The notes under the pieces were generated by a model that was not told the DNA's origin, made no database searches, and saw nothing but the letters and a program-made list of their open reading frames with translations. Shown here in pieces: positions 6,322 to 9,454 of a stretch of 9,454 nucleotides of DNA (its first letter is position 1; each line of letters opens with the position of its first letter). The stretch lies in the NCBI GenBank assembly GCA_964614415.1, contig CAZTLE010000160.1, positions 1 through 9,454 on the forward strand, read 5' to 3'. The position numbers were made by a program, and so were the translations under genes. Origin of the DNA: CAZTLE01 sp964614415. GTDB taxonomy: Bacteria; Bacteroidota; Bacteroidia; Flavobacteriales; Flavobacteriaceae.

Positions 6322-6849
6322 TTAAGAGATCATATATTTCATGATGACATCCGTTTGCAACTCGGTCCCAAGCTTAAAATCATGGGTTCCGTCTTCATAA
6401 AAACCATTCTTCTTATAAAACTCAATGGCCCTGGGGTTCTTTTCCCAAACGCCCAGCCACACATAGTTCAGCCCAAGCTCTTTGGCAACGCTCATGGATT
6501 TTTGAATCAGGGCCTTTCCGATCTTCTTACCCTGATGAGACTTTAACACATAAATTCGCTCCACTTCCAGGCTTTCGGGGTCTCCGAATTCAGTTTGAAC
6601 TGCTGCGAGGTTGAGCTTGATATAGCCTACGGGATCTCCCTTGATCCGGGCAAAAAAGAACAGGCAATTGGGATCCTTGAGTTCCCGGGTCAAACGCTCT
6701 TTACCGAACGAAGCCTTCAGATAGTTATCCATGTTCTCCCTGGTATTGCCCCAGGCATAGGTATCCAAAAAGGTTTCAATCGACATGTCGCGAAGGACAT
6801 CAACTTCGTTTGGAAGAACCGGACTAAGAATGATCTCGGGTCGTGTCAT
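6322..6849 (-). CDS. GNAT-family N-acetyltransferase, PaiA-like (polyamine acetyltransferase candidate)
   Basis: The 175-residue protein is a GNAT acetyltransferase. Motif A is VERIYVLKSHQGKKIGKALI (96-115), with the acetyl-CoA pyrophosphate loop Gln-Gly-Lys-Lys-Ile-Gly (106-111). Motif B includes WLGVWEKNPRAIEFYKKNGF (131-150). The ending with FKLGTELQTDVIMKY (158-172) and the N-terminal TFLDTYAWGNTREN pattern resemble Bacillus PaiA, which acetylates spermidine and spermine. That substrate is inferred from likeness alone. The start ATG at 6849 follows the cupin stop codon by 8 nt, so the two are co-transcribed. The gene is the last of the minus-strand run and ends directly at the stem-loop shared with the fasciclin gene. 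Confidence 0.9.
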   Translation of the reverse strand: MTRPEIILSPVLPNEVDVLRDMSIETFLDTYAWGNTRENMDNYLKASFGKERLTRELKDPNCLFFFARIKGDPVGYIKLNLAAVQTEFGDPESLEVERIYVLKSHQGKKIGKALIQKSMSVAKELGLNYVWLGVWEKNPRAIEFYKKNGFYEDGTHDFKLGTELQTDVIMKYMIS

Positions 6850-6857
6850 GATTCGTA

Positions 6858-7361
6858 CTACACTCTTGTTAATTTCTGTACTACATCAGCATGTTGCGGA
6901 TAGAGGGCAAGTAACTCATCTCTGGAAGGCATGTTGAAATCAGCAAAATCAAAACCGGGTGAAACCGTACATCCAGCCAACGAGAATGCATTTTTCCCGG
7001 AAACTTCTGCCGCAAACCAATGTCCTCCGGGTACAACAAATTGAGGGTATTCGTTGTTGTTGAGGTCCTTGCCTATCAGAACTTCCGAATAGGTTCCTTC
7101 GGGTGAGATAATATGCAATCTTATGGCAGCGCCGTCGTAAAAGTGCCACATCTCATCCTGGTGGATCTTGTGAAAGGCCGAAAAGGTGTCCGAGGTTAAC
7201 AAAAAGTAGATTCCGGTAGCGTAGTTGCGATCTCCGGAATAATTGTCGGGAAGGCACTTGGAAGTAATGTTCCCGTCGCTTCGGTATGTTTCCCTGAAAT
7301 ATCCGCCTTCGGGATGGGGTTGAAGGTCGAGTTTAGCTATGAGTTGTTCAATGCTGTTCAA
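6858..7361 (-). CDS. DUF985 cupin-fold protein (Cupin_5, YML079w-like)
   Basis: The 167-residue product matches the DUF985 cupin family over its whole length. It opens with LQPHPEGGYFRETYRS (13-28), followed by YFLLTSDTFSAFHKIHQDEMWHFYDG (52-77) across the first cupin strands, VPGGHWFAAEV (110-120) and CTVSPGFDFADFNM (131-144). The fold is a small beta-barrel; homologues have been solved structurally but no firm enzymatic role is settled. The start is TTG at 7361: no in-frame ATG lies between the upstream in-frame stop (7386-7388) and this codon, and the family's N-terminus begins here. Start and upstream stop overlap in TTGA (7358-7361), which implies translational coupling to the gene at 7358-7840. 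Confidence 0.92.
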   Translation of the reverse strand: MNSIEQLIAKLDLQPHPEGGYFRETYRSDGNITSKCLPDNYSGDRNYATGIYFLLTSDTFSAFHKIHQDEMWHFYDGAAIRLHIISPEGTYSEVLIGKDLNNNEYPQFVVPGGHWFAAEVSGKNAFSLAGCTVSPGFDFADFNMPSRDELLALYPQHADVVQKLTRV

Positions 7362-7840
7362 GATTGTGATGTTAGTTCTTCCAGTTCAAGTTGATAGTCG
7401 TACTGAAGATCCTCATGCAGGCCCTTCATTTTTTTTCGAATCGCCACCAGCTGTCTTTCGTAGAGATTGGACAAGGCCACATTGTTAAATATGGATGGAG
7501 TAAAAGACTTCAGTTTAGCACAAAAATAGAGTAGTAGTTCTACTTCTGTTTCTGTCTTTTGGGAATAGCGAATAAACTTACGTAACTCCCGCAAGACCTT
7601 CCGAATGCTCTTTTTAATGTAGTAATAGCTGCTCGTATTGATATCTTCGAACATCGGATCTACCGTATTCTTGACACTTTGAATGTAGGCTTCCTCGTCA
7701 TGAGATTCGAAAAGCAGATAGGTGAGAAGCTCTTTATTCTCCTTCTTGAACCGGGAGAGTCTGAGACAGGTTTCGACCAACTCCTGGTGGGAGCGATCGC
7801 TGAGTTCGGTTTTAAGTTCTTTTACGGTAACGGCTTTCAA
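7358..7840 (-). CDS. Conserved hypothetical helical protein, 160 aa
   Basis: No function is recognised. The protein is predicted to be almost wholly alpha-helical, rich in Lys, Glu and Leu, without signal peptide, membrane segment or Cys-His metal site. Notable blocks are ELVETCLRLSRFKKENKELLTYLLFE (20-45, an amphipathic helix pair), SYYYIKKSIRKVLRELRKFIRYS (71-93) and LYERQLVAIRKKMKGLHEDLQYDYQ (126-150). The pattern seems familiar from uncharacterised flavobacterial proteins, where it is conserved from MKAVTVKEL onward. The start is TTG at 7840, because an in-frame stop (7847-7849) lies two codons before it and no ATG is nearby. It overlaps the cupin gene by 4 nt and is separated from the HD-domain gene by 52 nt. 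Confidence 0.85.
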   Translation of the reverse strand: MKAVTVKELKTELSDRSHQELVETCLRLSRFKKENKELLTYLLFESHDEEAYIQSVKNTVDPMFEDINTSSYYYIKKSIRKVLRELRKFIRYSQKTETEVELLLYFCAKLKSFTPSIFNNVALSNLYERQLVAIRKKMKGLHEDLQYDYQLELEELTSQS

Positions 7841-7842
7841 GG

Positions 7843-7854
7843 AAAGTTAACTTT
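7843..7854. repeat. Perfect 12-bp palindrome upstream of the 160-aa gene
   Basis: AAAGTTAACTTT is an exact 12-bp palindrome ending 3 bp before the TTG start of the gene at 7358-7840, and an 8-bp palindrome TTTGCAAA (7853-7860) overlaps its end. The 52-nt gap could hold an operator or an internal promoter; TAACTTTC within the palindrome misses the -7 consensus by one base but sits too close to the start codon. AT-rich palindromes of this size are not rare, so the call is tentative. Confidence 0.25.
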
Positions 7855-7892
7855 TGCAAATCTTAAAGGTATGTATTTCTTTACGAAACACT

Positions 7893-8516
7893 TCATGTAA
7901 GAAGGGTTAACTCTTGTTGCAGGTTGTCACGAGCAACTTGTTCATATTTTTCATAGAAATGAGATGTTTTATAGATTCGGTCCATTGAAAGAAAATGTTT
8001 CAGAACTTTCTTCCTACCTGGTTTGTATAGTAGGTCCGGAAACATCTTGTATTCACGGCGGATTTGTTCCAGATAAGACTGATATCGGTCCCACGACTGA
8101 CCCAGAATGGCAAGATCGGCATCGGTGAAGTAGTTCGAATCGCCATCTTCACTGAGATTATGTCCCTTTGTATCCAGGATTTGAGCCGTACAGCGATTGA
8201 TTTGGTGCTTCGGAACCCCTAACCTATATAACAGGTCGCTTGCCATCTCGGCACTTTTTTCTTCATTCTTCGTGCTTCGCGCATTGTAGACGATATCATG
8301 AAAGAACAATGTGTAAAGAACTACATCCCAATCTTCCAGTTCCCCTTTAATGACCTGAAGTTCTTCGTACAGATGTTTCAGATGGGAAAGGTTGTGGTAA
8401 TGGTGGGAAGAAGTAGAATGCCTGGTCTTTATTTCAATCCAAATGGAATCAATCAAGTCTTCGTTATCCGAGTATTTTCCAGCCAACGCTTTATAGACAG
8501 ATTCCAGTGTTTCCAT
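7893..8516 (-). CDS. HD-domain predicted metal-dependent phosphohydrolase (COG4339 family)
   Basis: The 207-residue protein carries the marks of the COG4339 HD-superfamily proteins: HHYHNLSHL (38-46), with the first metal-ligand His residues, LFFHDIVYN (70-78), with the signature His73-Asp74, NEEKSAEMA (84-92), TKGH (116-119) and FTDADLAILG (130-139). The C-terminal PGRKKVLKHFLSMDRIY and EQVARDNLQQEL fit the family too. HD proteins of this kind hydrolyse phosphate esters using bound metal ions; the substrate is not known. The metal ligands seem complete, so it should be active, acting in the cytoplasm. The ATG at 8516 overlaps the stop codon of the amidohydrolase by one base (TAATG), so the two genes are translationally coupled. 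Confidence 0.92.
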   Translation of the reverse strand: METLESVYKALAGKYSDNEDLIDSIWIEIKTRHSTSSHHYHNLSHLKHLYEELQVIKGELEDWDVVLYTLFFHDIVYNARSTKNEEKSAEMASDLLYRLGVPKHQINRCTAQILDTKGHNLSEDGDSNYFTDADLAILGQSWDRYQSYLEQIRREYKMFPDLLYKPGRKKVLKHFLSMDRIYKTSHFYEKYEQVARDNLQQELTLLT

Positions 8517-9454
8517 TAGTCCGGAAACTTACTTTTGTCCAAGCCCGGAACCACGCGAAGTGTATTCTTGTAATAGACTTTTTTCAGCACATCATCCGGT
8601 AAGTCCATGCCGTACATAGCCCAGAAAGCGTGATATTTTTTGTGATAGGGAAAGTACTCATCGGCCGTTTCCAACACTCTGAAGTAAGTAGGGAACTCTT
8701 CCGGTTTCCAGCTGTCCTTTCCGAAGTGAATCCGATCCTGGTATTTGATAAAAAATGCCCTGGCTGCCCGCGGTTGCCGTCCCAATTCGGCAATGATCGC
8801 ACCTATGCCAACATTCATATTCGGAATTTCATCCAGTAACTTCCCAAGCGTTCCCAGGTCGTTGGCATACCATCCCATATGGGCGTTGATGAACGTAGTA
8901 TTGGGATGTTTTTTAAACATATTGTGCTGCTCGGCTATGAGTTGTTCCCAGGGCGCCGGATTGTCGGCTCCGCGTTTCCGGTTGGGTCGTGTTTTTAGTT
9001 CCAACCAGCGTTCGTTATCGGCATCAAACGGATCCCAGAAGGGTTTGGGATCTGCTGTATGGATAAGCACTGGGATTCCCAGTTCACCACATTTTGCCCA
9101 TACGGGATCCAGTCGTGGGTCATCCACCGCTACGCGCTTTCCTTGAGTATCTGTATTTCGTAGCCCTAGGCTTTTATACACTTTGAGTCCCGCAGCACCG
9201 TTCTTCACATCTTCCTCTAACTGACGTACGGCATTTTCCGTCCAATTTTCAGAACCCACATTTCGAAAATCCACATTGGCGAAGACTGCAAATCGTCCCG
9301 GAAAGTTGGTTCGGGCGTTTTCAATGGCTTTTACAAGTCGTTCTCCGGACCCTCCGCTGAGGTTCACCATGATGGCCATGTTTAGGGTGTCCATAGCGGC
9401 AACGACCGGGGAAAGATCCTGTTCAGACATTCGGAACTGATGTCCGTGAACATC
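8516..9454 (-). CDS. Amidohydrolase_2-family hydrolase, 5' end outside window
   Basis: The frame is open to the window edge, with 312 codons visible. The first ATG in the window is at 9430, but the eight codons before it read DVHGHQFR, whose His-x-His (codons at 9446-9448 and 9440-9442) is the N-terminal metal-binding motif of amidohydrolases. The true start is therefore beyond 9454. Numbering from that Asp, other expected ligands are His132 in VLIHTAD, His192 in INAHMGW and Asp247 in HFGKDSW; GLKVYK (89-94) follows strand 3. The family folds as a TIM barrel and covers metal-dependent hydrolases and decarboxylases of ring or amide compounds. The substrate here is unknown. A signal peptide could lie in the missing part. 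It heads the minus-strand run that continues with the HD-domain gene. Confidence 0.9.
   Translation of the reverse strand, partial: DVHGHQFRMSEQDLSPVVAAMDTLNMAIMVNLSGGSGERLVKAIENARTNFPGRFAVFANVDFRNVGSENWTENAVRQLEEDVKNGAAGLKVYKSLGLRNTDTQGKRVAVDDPRLDPVWAKCGELGIPVLIHTADPKPFWDPFDADNERWLELKTRPNRKRGADNPAPWEQLIAEQHNMFKKHPNTTFINAHMGWYANDLGTLGKLLDEIPNMNVGIGAIIAELGRQPRAARAFFIKYQDRIHFGKDSWKPEEFPTYFRVLETADEYFPYHKKYHAFWAMYGMDLPDDVLKKVYYKNTLRVVPGLDKSKFPD

Noticed and set aside
6595..6903. Plus-strand frame of 102 codons opposite the GNAT gene
   Set aside because: It is antisense to a well-supported acetyltransferase and spans its start codon; no start signal or domain is visible.
8745..9146. Plus-strand open frame of 133 codons
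   Set aside because: It lies wholly inside the amidohydrolase gene on the other strand, which has clear family motifs. The plus-strand product shows no recognisable domain and an unnatural composition.
9430..9430. ATG at 9430 as the amidohydrolase start
   Set aside because: The codons just upstream encode the essential His-x-His motif, so translation must begin further upstream.
1..9454. CRISPR array, transposon, prophage, tRNA or rRNA
   Set aside because: No regular repeats, terminal inverted repeats, transposase or phage genes, or RNA-gene folds were seen; nearly all of the window is taken up by ordinary coding sequence.

Overview
The window looks like chromosomal DNA of a member of the Bacteroidota, most likely a marine flavobacterium (family Flavobacteriaceae). 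The support is the gene families (membrane-anchored LytTR regulator, DUF985 cupin, COG4339 HD protein, RskA-type anti-sigma factor), the AT-rich leaders with weak or absent Shine-Dalgarno sequences, two TTG starts, and candidate promoters that fit the Bacteroidota TTG / TAnnTTTG pattern. Base composition is moderate by eye and was not computed. I see no tRNA, rRNA, CRISPR array, insertion sequence or phage gene. Coding density is high and all genes but one lie on the minus strand.

Layout in minus-strand reading order, from right to left. Positions 9454-6322 hold an amidohydrolase (5' end outside the window), an HD-domain protein joined to it by a TAATG junction, a conserved helical protein of unknown function, a DUF985 cupin overlapping it by 4 nt, and a PaiA-like GNAT acetyltransferase. 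This run ends against a strong stem-loop terminator (6294-6320) that serves the convergent plus-strand gene. That gene (5735-6271) is the only plus-strand gene and encodes a secreted fasciclin-domain protein. It is divergent from positions 5609-2085: an ECF sigma factor (SigK type), an overlapping RskA-type anti-sigma factor, a SAM methyltransferase 9 nt further on with hydrophobic C-terminal segments, an anchored alpha/beta hydrolase, and a small protein of unknown function. Then come a membrane-anchored LytTR regulator (2050-1163) and an integral-membrane acyltransferase-3 protein (1031 to beyond position 1).

Two parts stand out. First, sigma factor, RskA-like anti-sigma factor and fasciclin protein sit together as in the mycobacterial SigK/RskA/MPT70-MPT83 locus. 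This suggests the same logic in a different phylum: an envelope signal releases the sigma factor, which switches on a secreted fasciclin protein. A methyltransferase in the sigma operon may be an extra output. Second, the 131-nt gap between the LytTR gene and the acyltransferase gene holds two identical 9-bp direct repeats separated by 12 bp, the architecture of LytTR operators. They lie upstream of a promoter-like TTG-N22-TACCTTTG, so the LytTR protein probably controls the acyltransferase. The remaining genes are ordinary housekeeping or poorly known enzymes.
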